A stretch of DNA of 64,000 bases from Aplysia californica. Taxonomy: Eukaryota; Mollusca; Gastropoda; Aplysiida; Aplysiidae. Under the pieces are notes generated by a model. It did no database searches and was not told the origin of the DNA. It saw only the letters and a list, made by a program, of their open reading frames with translations. This document shows, in pieces, positions 25,901 through 33,491 of the stretch (the first letter of the stretch is position 1; each line of letters starts with the position of its first letter). The translations under genes were made by a program, and so were the position numbers. The stretch covers positions 1,028,714 to 1,092,713 of the forward strand of contig NW_004797319.1 of assembly GCF_000002075.1 (NCBI RefSeq). Reading direction: 5' to 3'.

Positions 25901-28296
25901 ATTTTGGGTTGATCGGCAGTACAATTTTAGCTGCGAATTTATCCAAATCTGGCTAGCCATTATAGTGAACTTTTTGTACCAATTTCCTCCTTTCTTTCTT
26001 TGCTCATTTACTCTTTCTTTCTGTCCATATTCGTATTGTTGCCGCGGCTGGAAAAATCTGCGCGTTGATCAAGTAACCTGACTTGTGATTGTAGACCGAA
26101 AATCACTGTCAGAAAGAAACATTTTAGCGAATTTAACTTGATCTAGAGAAATTGTCAGCTCAATGATTCCACGGGCCGCGATGAATGAAATTTATGCTAA
26201 ACCTACTAAAATCAAGAATAATTCGAAGTAGTGTTCGGAGGTTGTGACATTTGACATTTAAACGTGAAAATGGAGTAAAATAAGAATATGTGCTGGATAA
26301 CTCTATACTCTATCGTCAAAGTAACATGTCTATTCATTGTTCCCAAGTTTGCCATCTGTCAATGGTGCGATTACAAATTAACTGAATTATAGTAGCAATA
26401 GCAAAGGGAACCTGTTGTTAAACATTGCCATTAATGGAAAGATTTGTTGGAGGAGAAATCAAACAAGACAAAATTTTGGTTAAAAAATAGATTGTTGGCA
26501 GTCTCTTCAAACAGGCTCCCAAATGCCATTTTCAAACCCTCTTAAAGCACTAAATTTCAAATTCTTTGGGGGTTTCGCCCCCTGATCACCCACCAGGAAC
26601 CTGTCCCTGGACTCTGCTTCCTACACCTGGGCAAAATTCAAAGTTAATTCCTACCAAAATATTACAGTCTGTGTAAAAACATACAGAATACCTTTGAAAT
26701 TGGAATGTGGCTACCTGATGGCTAGGGTGCTACGAAATAGGAAAAACGGTCATATACATAAAAGTCAGTTGTACAGCAGGTTGAAGAACCAGAAGTCAAA
26801 TACCCCTGAAATCTCACATGAGAAAGCAAAAAGAAGATGAAGTCAACATATATAGCCTTGAGAATGCCATGCATGCAGCAAATGTCACTTTTTCAATGTT
26901 TTCTCTCATCTGCCTCTTTCAGAAACTGAAATTTGAGCAGTAGGCTGTACGCATTGTGTTTTGATGGGGTTTTTTACGTAGTCAGCTTGCTAATGTGTCT
27001 AACAGTCGCCCTGAGCAAACAAAAAAAGCGCAGAGTACTACATGCTGTAATGTGCTCTGCACTAGGATGGAGAACTGGGAAAGCTCAATGCTAGTAACGC
27101 CATGGAACACATCACATGCTCTTGTGCAAGGCATAAGTGAACTAACTTTTGTCGTTGCGAGCACTGTAAAACTCTTATTAAACCTAAAGCTAAACCAACT
27201 AACTTCACAGACACAATAGGACATGATCAACTGAAGGTTGTGCGACTGACATACATTGGCTGTCCCTGCATCACTGTACACAGTGTGCAGGCCTATTGAT
27301 GTGTGTGATAAATGTAGCAGACGGTACACTGACTCTACCTCTTTCTGGCCTGCAATCGACACCTATACATTCTTGAGTCTCTTTCATCTGTTTTGCTATC
27401 TCGAAGTGTGTAAGACGTGATGATATGCTCTATGCTGTAATTGAGGGTTGCCAGTGAAGATGTAGACAACGTGTGCAGCATGCTGACAAAATGATTTACT
27501 TCTCAGATTCAAGCCCTTTTGGAAATAGACACATCCTGCTTATTGGTGAAGTTTGTACAATTTATAAGTATGGAATAATAAAGGGCATGTTGTACTTAAT
27601 TAAAGAATATTGCATCAACAGAAAATCTATAAATTTTACCCTAGTGTCGATTTTTGGCCAATATCTCCATTTGTGGATTGCCTGAAGTAACTCATTTTGT
27701 CAGAAGGTCTCTCACGTGTCCCTTGAAATTCTTTTCGGCATAGAAATAGAAGCATTGTGGCTAATCAATAGTTTTCTTACAAAGACAAAAAAGTTTAAGA
27801 AATTGAGAATTCTATTTTCTTTCAGTTTACCTCTGATTTTGGATTAACAGTGTTCATTTTAAGAGGTCTTCACTTTATGCACATCCAGGGTCTCCATTCT
27901 CTGTGAGGCTCACATGGGAGTAACCATGATGTTATGTGAGAAAAAGACTCGTTTTAAGAAGGGTTCCCCAAGTATCCCCTCACTTGGGGAAAAAAAAGAC
28001 TTTGGTGTAACGTTTGACAAAATTCAAGTATGCATTTCATTGTGGAATTGATTGATAAACTTCAACTGATAGCTGCAAACTTTTGTGAACTGACCCAACA
28101 ATTTTATATTTCTCAGTGCTGTGTGCCTTTTGTGCACTAAGCAATCGAAGTGTCAAAGTTGTATGGTTGAAGTCTTGCTTTGATAGTCTTATCTTCTCTT
28201 CAAATAAATAGCCATGCATAGCACCACTTCACTGGTCGTATATCTACTTATGCTATAAGAATTCATTTGATTTCCAACAATTTTTAGAATTGAGAT

Positions 28297-28327
<31 letters not shown>

Positions 28328-31011
28328 TGGGTCTGAGAGGCAAAGAACAAGCAAAATAATGTTTGGGATTAAGATTTAGATATTGATGAAAATGACGATG
28401 ATAGTGGTGAAAACGATGGAGATGTTGTTGGAGATCTTACTGTTGCTTTGACTTCAACTAGATGGAAACAGATGCCTGACGATGATACTGGGAGAATGAG
28501 GTTCTCTAGTATGAACTGTGGTAATAATTTTGCTTCTGTTTTTTCCACTACCGAACTTCCCTTCACACTATGGACACCGGTCTCTTGTCCCATGTGTTGG
28601 AGTGACCAAACTTATAAGGTACTGCATCACTGTTGTCTTTAACAGTTAATAATAACAGTGTTTGCGTTGTTCCACTCACTATCTTTTATGGTTTGTAGAA
28701 AGATAAGAAGCTTGGATTAACTCCCTTAGTGTCAGTTAACAAATTTTTTTTCAGAACTTATTGAATGCAAGTTTAATCTTCATCTCACTAAGTTTTCAAA
28801 TTTCTCAAAAACTGGGGTGCTTCAACTTAAAAATTAATTAGAAATGAAGTAAAACAGCTGACGTCTCAAATACTGATATTCATCGACAAACAGGAATGTG
28901 TCCGGTCTCTGGGACAAAACAAACAAAGCGAGTAAGCAAGTAAATCTGCGAAAAAAAGAAAATTTTGGGGTCAAGACGATATAATAATCATATGCTCTAC
29001 TCAATGTTTGCCATCTTGCCACTGCTGTCTACGTGCCTACGGTGTAGTTGCGAAGTTATTTGCCATAGCAGGAAGATAACGTGAGTATGTGTCCCAGGTG
29101 GGGAAATTTTTTAATAATTTGATAATTTCGTGAATTCATTCGTGTAGCAAAATGCTAGCCACCCCAGATCAATGCGGCTAGCCACTCCGTAATAATAATT
29201 GCTTCTATACAGTGCATATCCATGCTCTATGCGCTTTACAACTATTTATACCCCAGCAGACCCTTGATCACTCAGAAACATTCTTTGCTTCCCGGGAAGC
29301 ATACCGTGCAAGCTGTGGATTGCGGGATCTCAAACACTAACAAACTGACAAGATCTTCCACTGTCTATTACCAGGTACCCGTTCCCACCTGGGTGAAGTG
29401 AGGAAAATGCATGTAAAATTCCTTTCTCAAGGACACATTGTTGGGTCCTTGACTGAATTTGAACTCACGACCTTACGGTCACGAATCCAAGAACCTAACC
29501 ACTAGGCCTAGTGTCCTGTCTACAGGAGGTGAAACCCCTCCAGTGACGAGATGTGGCACATGGATCCCAGCTCTCATGTTATGTGGTGTAACTTCCTCTT
29601 CTTTTTCCTTCTCACTCCCTTCTTCTACCTCCTCTTCCACCACTGACCTCTTGTGCAGTAAAACTCGTGGTTCCCTCATCCCACAGAGTGGGCGCCTTGT
29701 TGACCGCAAGGTACGACAAATAGAGAGGGAAACCGGGTAATTGATGGTTGAGGGGAGATCAGTATGTGGACTGTCCCTCACCAACACACCTCTTTGGCCC
29801 ACATTTTCCTCTTAGACAGGAGGGTGGCAGGGCCCATGCAACTCAAGATACAACTTCGGAACATAGACCTTGGGCTCAGTAACGGATGAGGAGCCCCAGA
29901 GTCAAACCAACCTCTCCCAACACATATAATGGAATCTAAAAAAACTAATTGACCTATCCCCAGCTTTCAACGTTAATACAAAGTCTTAGCAGGCAATCCC
30001 TTGTCTTGTCTCACTTCACTCACCAATTTCACTCTCTAAAATCCAAAAATATTTAAATTACAATTGAGAATTAATTATTTGACTGAACAGGGAAAGTGTA
30101 TTGTAATTTGCATGTCTACCTCACCATGTAGTCATCCGAAGAAACAAACAAGTCAATCTTCAGGCAAAAGAATCCTTGTCCCTCTAGAAGGTATCAATGG
30201 AGAACACCCTCCCACAGACAAACTTTAAGAATAAGGTCTGTGGGAGGAACAATGGAGCGAACAAGTGAGTAATCCAATATAAAACCCAAGTTGGGTCCTC
30301 GAAGACCCCCAGGTCTCTCCAGCGAAGAGATGAAGTTATTCTTACAGAATAACGTATTGGACATACCTCCCTGTACTGACACATAAATACCTTGTGCAGG
30401 GAGAGAAAAGAACATTTTGTGTCAGATGCGATACCGACTCCATGATCAGGCACATCCTAATAAAATATTCGGAGGAAATTGTATTAATTTCATTAACTAA
30501 CTATGATATATATCATTGGTATAAGATTCAATTTTTTACCTAATAAGCAGGGCTTCAAAGTCACCCAGCATCTTATCCATCCATAAGATACGAAATTAAT
30601 CCAAAAAATCCTGGGGGAGGGGGGAGGGGGGAGGGTGCAGTGAGCAACAAGAGGAATAAAGTTCGTGGGTCAGGTTATCAAGAAAATACATCCTGACAAA
30701 AAAACATTAGATCTGGTTGAGGTTTTTTTTACTTTAAAAAATGTTGTATTCTAATGTGATTATAAATAAAATAACCCACTAACAAAAACTACTAACAAAG
30801 ATGACAGTTGCTTGCCATATAATATGTAAACTTTGTTGCATCTTAAGTTATATTGTAGGCCTACATGTTGCATTTCATAATATTTTGTTTTAATTTGGTT
30901 TTGATTTGAACATAAGTTAAATAAGCTGCCCTCCTGCCCAGTATCTTGGATCCTAAAATTTGTTCTCTCCTCTTTATGCTTTTTCAGGATGAAGGATTGT
31001 GTGACTCCTAG
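2825..31011 (+). CDS. SAMHD1: SAMHD1-like dNTP triphosphohydrolase, C-terminal part (7 exons)
   Basis: Exons 2825-2916, 7237-7290, 8751-8943, 11004-11090, 17194-17292, 24252-24368 and 30988-31011 join in one frame (666 bp, 221 residues plus TAG); every junction is GT-AG and the phases agree. The product matches the C-terminal half of SAMHD1, which hydrolyses dNTPs to deoxynucleosides and triphosphate. Family landmarks visible are YQHKV followed by ID.M.TDA (exon 1/2), DGILHKIL..........REIL (exon 3), FGMKERNPI...VYC (exon 5, compare human YGMQEKNPI...FYC) and IRVYSCTKDD...AFQRWLQ (exon 6, compare human IRVYCKKVD...YFVQWC). The SAM domain and the HD metal-binding core are not in the window, so catalytic residues cannot be checked. 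The tail ends seven residues after exon 6, shorter than the human C-terminus. Introns of 1.5-7 kb are full of transposon fossils. The family call is strong; one-to-one orthology is inferred. Confidence 0.88.
3830..4336 (-). pseudogene. hAT-type transposase remnant (C-terminal)
   Basis: Read on the minus strand, 3996 downward encodes EQLFPTMNFNKSKYRSKF followed by TAEHLQAILSL. This is the conserved C-terminal block of hAT transposases of the kind domesticated in GTF2IRD2, EPM2AIP1 and SCAND3 (KSKYRS.LT.EHL). Upstream in the same direction, 4336-4136 is open for 66 codons (MALKAEIQDTTKL...), plausibly an earlier part of the same protein. The two parts are separated by stops, so it is dead. Confidence 0.65.
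4380..4600 (-). pseudogene. mariner/SETMAR-type transposase remnant
   Basis: The minus strand encodes GLHNDNTALHNAKTK, then FLPHLAYSPNLAPCEFLLFP and KDKLVGQKF. This matches the last third of mariner transposases (HDNA.PH....LPHPPYSPDLAPCDFFLFP). The third catalytic acid position (D/E after APC) reads E. A short fragment, cut at the LINE 5' end on one side and next to hAT sequence on the other. Confidence 0.8.
4935..4959. repeat. poly-C run (25 bases)
   Basis: An uninterrupted C homopolymer inside the LINE, between the endonuclease and RT regions. It shifts the reading frame. Its length may be uncertain in the assembly. Confidence 0.95.
5387..6391 (+). CDS. LINE reverse transcriptase, open core region
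   Basis: A continuous frame of 334 codons carries RT blocks: KATGPDNIPVEVI (block 1/2a), ALPKTPGATECDMHRTISLM (usual RPISLL altered), KTQFGFVPDKGTRNAIF, the first catalytic Asp in FIDYSKAFDKV, GVRQGCVMSPDFFN, YADDTVLIA and KTECMVISKK. In a live element this enzyme performs target-primed reverse transcription. Here it is a fragment of a truncated LINE, not a host gene. It starts and ends at frame breaks, not at a true start codon. Confidence 0.85.
   Translation: MKQGKATGPDNIPVEVIVGLEELGTEITTKLLNAIYDSGEIPEDMMKSVFIALPKTPGATECDMHRTISLMSHFTKILLRVTMGRLRKSVRPEISKTQFGFVPDKGTRNAIFTLQMLMERCIEAQKDLYLCFIDYSKAFDKVRHDELFKILEKLDIDGKDLRIIRNLYWDQNAAVRINGEYSEYKQIRRGVRQGCVMSPDFFNMYSETILRNIEECPGLKVNGENINNIRYADDTVLIAGSEKDLQMLLDNVVKESEHKGLLLNVKKTECMVISKKAANPSCNLISKGEKIKQVQQFKYLGYMITSDAKSSAEIKRRTAMAKASFNKNEPNPEK
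7237..7290 (+). CDS. SAMHD1: SAMHD1-like exon 2
   Basis: This 54-bp exon encodes MMTDALVAANEECLVRGK plus part of an Arg codon, equivalent to human MITDAFLKADDYIEI. The acceptor is ttctcag|GATG and the donor AAGAG|GTGAGA. Confidence 0.85.
7291..8750 (+). other. SAMHD1-like intron 2
   Basis: Mostly unremarkable A/T-rich DNA. At 7547-7550 TTAA is followed by CCCTATTACTGGCAAGTG, which resembles the end at 63076 (CCCTAACTCTGGCAAATG). It may be one end of a piggyBac-like element, but no partner end was found. Confidence 0.55.
8751..8943 (+). CDS. SAMHD1: SAMHD1-like exon 3
   Basis: This 193-bp exon encodes a stretch from MSDCVDDMACYMHLNDGILH through REILQRIWERDLYICVGE to KGRKW. Human SAMHD1 has DDMEAYTKLTDNIF and REILKQIEYRNLFKYVGE here. 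The acceptor is ctgttacag and the donor TGG|GTAAGT. The run of DSDSDSD between the two matching blocks is not in the human protein. Confidence 0.9.
9417..10525. mobile_element. TTAA-flanked element, 1.1 kb (piggyBac-like)
   Basis: TTAA at 9413-9416 and 10526-10529 flank inverted ends CTCACTTGAGCCTGAGC and, in reverse complement, CTCACTTGAGCTGAAAC. The first bases CTCACTT are shared with the 924-bp pair at 31 and 32 kb. No transposase motif was seen. It is likely a non-autonomous piggyBac-like element inside intron 3. Confidence 0.7.
11004..11090 (+). CDS. SAMHD1: SAMHD1-like exon 4
   Basis: This 87-bp exon, phase 0 at both ends, encodes DVTVIKEQLQKILSEGMSVS followed by VPLADFCVQ. It corresponds to the region just before the conserved YGMQEKNPI block of human SAMHD1. 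The acceptor is gtcctcag and the donor CAG|GTAGGT. Confidence 0.78.
11620..12655. mobile_element. TTAA-flanked element, 1.04 kb (piggyBac-like MITE)
   Basis: TTAA at 11616-11619 and 12656-12659 bound perfect 13-bp inverted ends (CTCATTCGCTACG). Next to the left end is a GC-rich patch (GGGGGGGCGGCGCGG), unlike the A/T-rich interior. No coding sequence was recognised. It lies in SAMHD1-like intron 4. Confidence 0.82.
13221..15160. mobile_element. TIR element of 1.9 kb (CAGGGCTGCC ends), hAT-like
   Basis: The ends are CAGGGCTGCC (13221-13230) and GGCAGCCCTG (15151-15160). Both are followed inwards by related text (ACCGATTTTGGGCC and its loose inverse). Parts of the interior (GATTTTGGRC.CGTTCTA, GATGCGATGACAAATTGAAT, AGACAGAYAG) recur at 17.9-18.5 kb and, reversed, at 58.5-59.5 kb. 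A 23-bp tandem duplication (CAATTTCTTTCGGGGCTTCA) lies at 14321-14366. No transposase was seen; the flanks show no clean 8-bp duplication. Confidence 0.55.
15543..15992 (+). mobile_element. MITE 'GCGCTCGTCAA', copy B (full length)
   Basis: Starts TGTGAGGCAGCGTGGTGAAA then TCAGGCGCTCGTCAAAAT, and ends in AACGAGCGCCCGATTCCCCC. In inverted form the two ends match over about 30 bp. TATATA flanks both sides, suggesting a TA-type target. This is the most complete copy in the window and the reference for judging insertions in the 55-57 kb copies. Confidence 0.82.
16571..16655 (+). repeat. SINE 3' tail
   Basis: It has the shared tail motif: TTTCGCGCGCTCATATGACC followed by TTAGCAGTTGCGAGCGCCGT and AAAAC, then a degenerate ACTAACTAACTAAC run. 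Related tails are at 19.57, 25.1, 27.1, 54.25 and 62.5 kb. Confidence 0.7.
16861..16957. repeat. poly-C / (TC)n simple repeat
   Basis: Eighteen C bases followed by about 80 bp of TC dinucleotide and CCCTCTCT variants. Confidence 0.95.
17194..17292 (+). CDS. SAMHD1: SAMHD1-like exon 5
   Basis: This 99-bp exon, phase 0 at both ends, encodes VAKWNFGMKERNPIKTLKVY followed by CKSEPDKAVDAPE. The block FGMKERNPI...VYCKSEPDKA aligns with human YGMQEKNPI...FYCKTAPNRA. The acceptor is tcttttag and the donor GAG|GTAAGT. Confidence 0.9.
17716..19068. mobile_element. Inverted-repeat element, 1.35 kb
   Basis: The left end GGCAGCTGGTATGTTCACGA then CATGT...GCGCATTTT has an inverted partner at 19017-19068 (GGCAGCCGGTATTTTCACGA in reverse complement). 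A roughly 50-bp tandem repeat of the GCGCATTTTCATGACCTGTC unit lies at 17750-17827. The interior shares segments with 13221-15160, so the two belong to one family or carry the same passenger. A LINE tail sits inside at 18590-18880. Confidence 0.5.
18590..18880 (+). mobile_element. LINE 3'-end fragment
   Basis: One frame encodes LDWNLQGKRSRGRPRGTWRR, and a neighbouring frame continues with SGKTWSDIKPLAQDRERW, FVRGLYPD. This is the typical C-terminal tail of LINE ORF2 proteins (LDWNPQGKRKRGRPRNTWRR...TW..I..LAQDR..W). A frameshift separates the halves. Only the last roughly 90 codons survive, as expected of 5' truncation. Confidence 0.75.
19563..19622 (+). repeat. SINE 3' tail (short)
   Basis: ATTGTGTTGCAAGTGCTGTA then AAAGTCTTACTAAAACTAAA matches the shared SINE tail (TTGCGAGCGCTGTAAAACTTATTAAACTAAAC). 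It is diverged. Confidence 0.45.
19738..21104 (-). mobile_element. mariner transposon, both ends present, decayed
   Basis: The inverted ends are GAGGGTGGATAAAAAATTAA (19738) and, in reverse complement at 21104, GAGGGTGGATAAAAAAGTAA. The 1.37-kb length is normal for mariner. The minus strand keeps mariner transposase blocks: CPRLLIEDQK (20420), IIGEETWLYFYNPETKQQS near 20340-20280 (usual I.GDETW..YDPETK.QS), VLRHLRENIRPKR near 20090, and the terminal GYFEG near 19820. The first catalytic Asp of the GDETW block reads E. Stops break it many times. It sits in SAMHD1-like intron 5. Confidence 0.85.
21967..22751. mobile_element. 785-bp hAT-like MITE with perfect target duplication
   Basis: The ends CAGTGGCGGTGGG and CCCACCGCCACTG are perfect 13-bp inverted repeats. 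The 8 bp on each side are identical (GTTTGAAC at 21959-21966 and 22752-22759). CA...TG ends and an 8-bp duplication indicate the hAT superfamily. No transposase is present, so it depended on an autonomous relative. Confidence 0.9.
22873..23340 (-). mobile_element. LINE 3'-end fragment (reversed)
   Basis: The minus strand is open for about 130 codons: MEKRIQTTEMRCYRKLLDIS, then RKLKWYGHVTRS, KRKRGRQRRRREDNITEW and VVRCSGAPTVAPTTG. This is the C-terminal region of an endonuclease/reverse-transcriptase LINE protein (TTEMRCLRRLLGISYKDH..N..VR..I, RKLKWFGHV.RS). It ends in a GAAGAAGAAGAAG tail at its 3' side. The frame is intact over this stretch, so the copy is young, but it is 5'-truncated. Confidence 0.82.
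24252..24368 (+). CDS. SAMHD1: SAMHD1-like exon 6
   Basis: This 117-bp exon, phase 0 at both ends, encodes PGLLIKPSVFEEIKIRVYSC followed by TKDDAKRRSIREAFQRWLQ. It matches the last conserved block of SAMHD1 (human LLPEKFAEQLIRVYCKKVD then ARQYFVQWC). The acceptor is attctcag and the donor CAG|GTAAGT. Confidence 0.9.
24720..24770. repeat. poly-G / G-T-rich simple repeat
   Basis: Two G runs (about 18 and 9 bases) separated by T-rich sequence. Confidence 0.85.
25083..25207 (+). repeat. SINE 3' tail inside a piggyBac-like fragment
   Basis: TTCTTATATGACCTTATGCA then GTTCCGAGCGCTGTAAAACT TACT matches the shared SINE tail. It begins where the reversed piggyBac-like reading frame stops making sense, so it probably inserted into that element. 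Confidence 0.6.
25200..25612 (-). mobile_element. piggyBac-like element, 5' fragment
   Basis: TTAA at 25613-25616 is followed on the minus strand by CCCTCAAATG, a piggyBac-type start. About 275 bp further an ATG opens MAPKCSSDEEIANVSSDEEL followed by WDDEESSESIEDENQAPSAD. Such a Ser/Asp/Glu-rich N-terminus is usual for piggyBac transposases. The reading stops near 25198 at the SINE tail; the catalytic part is absent. Confidence 0.6.
26345..26640 (+). repeat. Dispersed repeat, inverted copy at 58.5 kb
   Basis: Segments such as AGTCTCTTCAAACAGGCTCC then CAAATGCCATTTTCAAACCC, and TCAATGGTGCGATTACAAAT, recur in reverse complement at 58.49-58.78 kb. Shorter related parts occur at 14.26 and 18.38 kb (GATGCGATGACAAATTGAAT). 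Non-coding; origin unknown. Confidence 0.65.
27100..27205 (+). repeat. SINE 3' tail (diverged)
   Basis: CGTTGCGAGCACTGTAAAAC then TCTTATTAAACCTAAAGCTA AACC matches the shared tail family. Confidence 0.5.
28297..28326. repeat. poly-G run (30 bases)
   Basis: Thirty consecutive G bases. Homopolymers this long are often mis-sized in assemblies. Confidence 0.95.
29185..29520 (-). repeat. tRNA-derived SINE
   Basis: Read on the minus strand, the head has an A-box-like GGCCTAGTGGTTAGG (29508-29494) and a B-box-like GTCGTGAGTTCAAATTC (29471-29455), spaced as in a tRNA. A body with TCAAGGACCCAACAATGTGT follows, and a tail AAAGCGCATAGAGCATGG ending in ATTATTATTA. The head belongs to a different family from the SINE at 62.5 kb. 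It is not a functional tRNA gene, because the cloverleaf is lost. Confidence 0.75.
30988..31011 (+). CDS. SAMHD1: SAMHD1-like terminal exon
   Basis: After a long polypyrimidine acceptor (ctttttcag) the frame continues as DEGLCDS and stops at TAG 31009-31011. Phase and position fit a last coding exon. The sequence is short and unconserved, so it rests on splice logic only; another 3' exon is possible. No convincing AATAAA follows closely; one at 32436 lies between two transposons. Confidence 0.6.
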   Translation, partial: DEGLCDS

Positions 31012-31223
31012 GCTGTCATGGCATCCATTCCGTCCTTGCTGAACTCATGGAGGATTTTGAGGAGGGAAACTAATTTTGGTCTTGGAGTGGTTTGCAGGTA
31101 ACGAACACTGAGCAAGTTTCACAGGCAGCTAATTGAGATAAATCTTTTGATGTTTCTTTGATCTTTGTCTGTTTGTACTTACTACGGATGTGTTGATGTG
31201 TAGGGTGTACTTGTGTGATAATG
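31012..31223 (+). other. Presumed 3' UTR of the SAMHD1-like gene
   Basis: Sequence between the stop codon and the first 924-bp TTAA element. No AATAAA is present here, so the transcript end is undetermined. Confidence 0.35.
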
Positions 31224-31227
31224 TTAA

Positions 31228-32151
31228 CTCACTTCAGACGGGTCACACAACAGTTGCGTGACCCCCGCCATGACGCTCGCGTCGGGTCTCACAAGCCCTG
31301 CGTGACCAACTTTGGAATTTTTTTTTAGCTCTACAAATCACGCACGGATCGCGAGACCCGCCTCGTACCCTTGTTTGGCCAAGCCTGAGCTACTTAGACT
31401 TCGTTTCGTATCTCTGGGGCCGGTAGTTTTTAAGTTATTGAAGGTGAAGGACAGTGACCCAGACTGGGGTTGAACAGACCGGAACTCGCGCTTTGTTTTT
31501 TTCTATACAGCTCATAGTAATCCGACAGTCGCGTCGTAGTAACGGTCGAAGAAGTCGCATGAACAAGAATCACATAATTTCGCCGTTTTCTATACTTCTG
31601 TGCGTTTTACTAGTTCTAGTGTCTCAGAATATGATGTGTCTAATAGTTAGGATCCTGGATATGTACCCGAACACGGCCCGAGTCGTAGTTCTAGGGCTAG
31701 ATCTAGCACTAGTACCGGTGTTGTTTTTCGCGCAACGAAATCACAACGTCGTGCCGTACATCTGTCTCATGTAATTCAGTGTATGGGTCTGAATCAATGC
31801 ACAGACCAGCTTTTATATTTTCACCAAACACTTGCACATGTATACAAATCAAACCAGAACACTTTGAACTTTTATTTTTGTTGTTGCAGTGAATTTCATT
31901 CTACTTGTCACGTCTCTGGAAATTTTTCGAAAATCAAATTCATGCCAATTTTTAAAAAATCATACAGATTAAAGTATTAGACTTAGACAACTTTAGTTTT
32001 TTGTATTAGATTAAGCTTGAATGTTACTTTACTATGTCAAAAAATGATTACAATAGGGTAATTCTGAGAGTTGTGGTGATTTATTGAAATACCCCCCAAA
32101 ACGCCAGTCTTCAACGCTTGTGGCTGGTGAAAGGGCCCAGTCGCAAGTGAG
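31228..32151. mobile_element. 924-bp TTAA element, twin 1 (piggyBac-like)
   Basis: TTAA at 31224-31227 and 32152-32155 flank inverted ends starting CTCACTT (right end, reverse complement CTCACTTGCGACTGGGCCC). It is about 99% identical over its whole length to twin 2. Two open stretches are kept in both: one from an ATG at 31558 with two hydrophobic segments (ILLCVLLVLV, VVVLGLDLALVPVLFF), and one of 65 codons at 31783. Neither resembles a transposase. Probably a non-autonomous piggyBac-like element. Confidence 0.85.
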
Positions 32152-32155
32152 TTAA

Positions 32156-32563
32156 ATTAAAACAGTTCTTGGTATCCAAAAAAGATTTTAAAGATCATGT
32201 TGTTGCCCTAGCCTTTTTACATACTGGTTTAATCGTGACTTTATTTCTCCATTTTACGTAACTAAACAGACATGTGTGTTCACATTCCTGAAAAGTTTCA
32301 TGTCAAAATGATGAAAACTAAGGAAGGAGTAGGGAAAAAACGGCAAAAAAAATACATTTTGCGAAAACTGACTATTATTGTGAAAATTCACTATATTAAC
32401 CCATCGTCATGTTTTTAAAGGCAATTTACGTGGAGAATAAACACTTTCTCAAATGTATCCATGCTATTTTTGGACAAAAAACTGGTTGATCTTGAAAAAT
32501 CAGCCAACAGAAAATTTGCACAGCCTGACCCAAAATCTGCAAAACCAAGGGTCGCTCCTCCCC
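32156..32563. other. Spacer between the 924-bp twins
   Basis: About 400 bp of A/T-rich sequence with no counterpart beside either twin. AATAAA at 32436 is the nearest polyadenylation-like signal downstream of the SAMHD1-like stop. Nothing else was seen. Confidence 0.5.
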
Positions 32564-32567
32564 TTAA

Positions 32568-33491
32568 CTCACTTCAGACGGGTCACACAACAGTTGCGTG
32601 ACCCCCGCCATGACGCTCGCGTCGGGTCTCACAAGCCTTGCGTGACCAACTTTGGAATTTTTTTTTCGCTCTACAAATCACGCACGGATCGCGAGACCCG
32701 CCTCGTACCCTTGTTTGGCCAAGCCTGAGCTACTTAGACTTCGTTTCGTATCTCTGGGGCCGGTAGTTTTTAAGTTATTGAAGGTGAAGGACAGTGACCC
32801 CAACTGGGGTTGAACGGACCGGAACTCGCGCTTTGTTTTTTTCTATACAGCTCATAGTAATCCGACAGTCGCGTCGTAGTAACGGTCGAAGAAGTCGCAT
32901 GAACAAGAATCACATAATTTCGCCGTTTTCTATACTTCTGTGCGTTTTACTAGTTCTAGTGTCTCAGAATATGATGTGTCTAATAGTTAGGATCCTGGAT
33001 ATGTACCCGAACACGGCCCGAGTCGTAGTTCTAGGGCTAGATCTAGCACTAGTACCGGTGTTGTTTTTCGCGCAACGAAATCACAACGTCGTGCCGTACA
33101 TCTGTCTCATGTAATTCAGTGTATGGGTCTGAATCAATGCACAGACCAGCTTTTATATTTTCACCAAACACTTGCACATGTATACAAATCAAACCAGAAC
33201 ACTTTGAACTTTTATTTTTGTTGTTGCAGTGAATTTCATTCTACTTGTCACGTCTCTGGAAATTTTTCGAAAATCAAATTCATGCCAATTTTTAAAAAAT
33301 CATACAAATTAAAGTATTAGACTTAGACAACTTTAGTTTTTTGTATTAGATTAAGCTTGAATGTTACTTTACTGTGTCAAAACATGATTACAATAGGGTA
33401 ATTCTGAGAGTTGTGGTGATTTATTGAAATACCCCCCAAAACGCCAGTCTTCAACGCTTGTGGCTGGTGAAAGGGCCCAGCCGCAAGTGAG
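32568..33491. mobile_element. 924-bp TTAA element, twin 2 (piggyBac-like)
   Basis: TTAA at 32564-32567 and 33492-33495 flank a copy of exactly the same length and orientation as twin 1, with roughly ten substitutions and no length change that I could see. The spacer between the twins (32156-32563) is not repeated. Two separate insertions are therefore as likely as a local duplication. Confidence 0.85.

Larger units (their letters stand above)
24369..30987 (+). other. SAMHD1-like intron 6
   Basis: It carries a piggyBac-like 5' fragment, two SINE tails, a dispersed repeat at 26.3 kb, poly-G, and a tRNA-derived SINE at 29.2 kb. Stretch 28380-28640 is open on the plus strand with an acidic start (DIDENDDDSGENDGDVVGD) and might be another transposase N-terminus. 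In 27210-28290, 28640-29180 and 29530-30987 I recognise nothing. Confidence 0.6.

Noticed and set aside
28380-28640. Acidic open stretch DIDENDDDSGEN... then LTSTRWKQMPDDDT
   Set aside because: It resembles a transposase N-terminus only in composition. No TTAA end or catalytic motif nearby supports it.
29455-29508. tRNA-like sequences here and at 48441-48520 and 62940-63006
   Set aside because: A and B boxes are present, but acceptor and anticodon stems do not pair and SINE bodies follow. They are SINE heads, not tRNA genes.
31454-31774. 106-codon frame repeated at 32794
   Set aside because: The first codon is GTG; from the first ATG only about 72 codons remain. Conservation simply reflects the recency of the two element copies. 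Kept as a finding, not called a gene.
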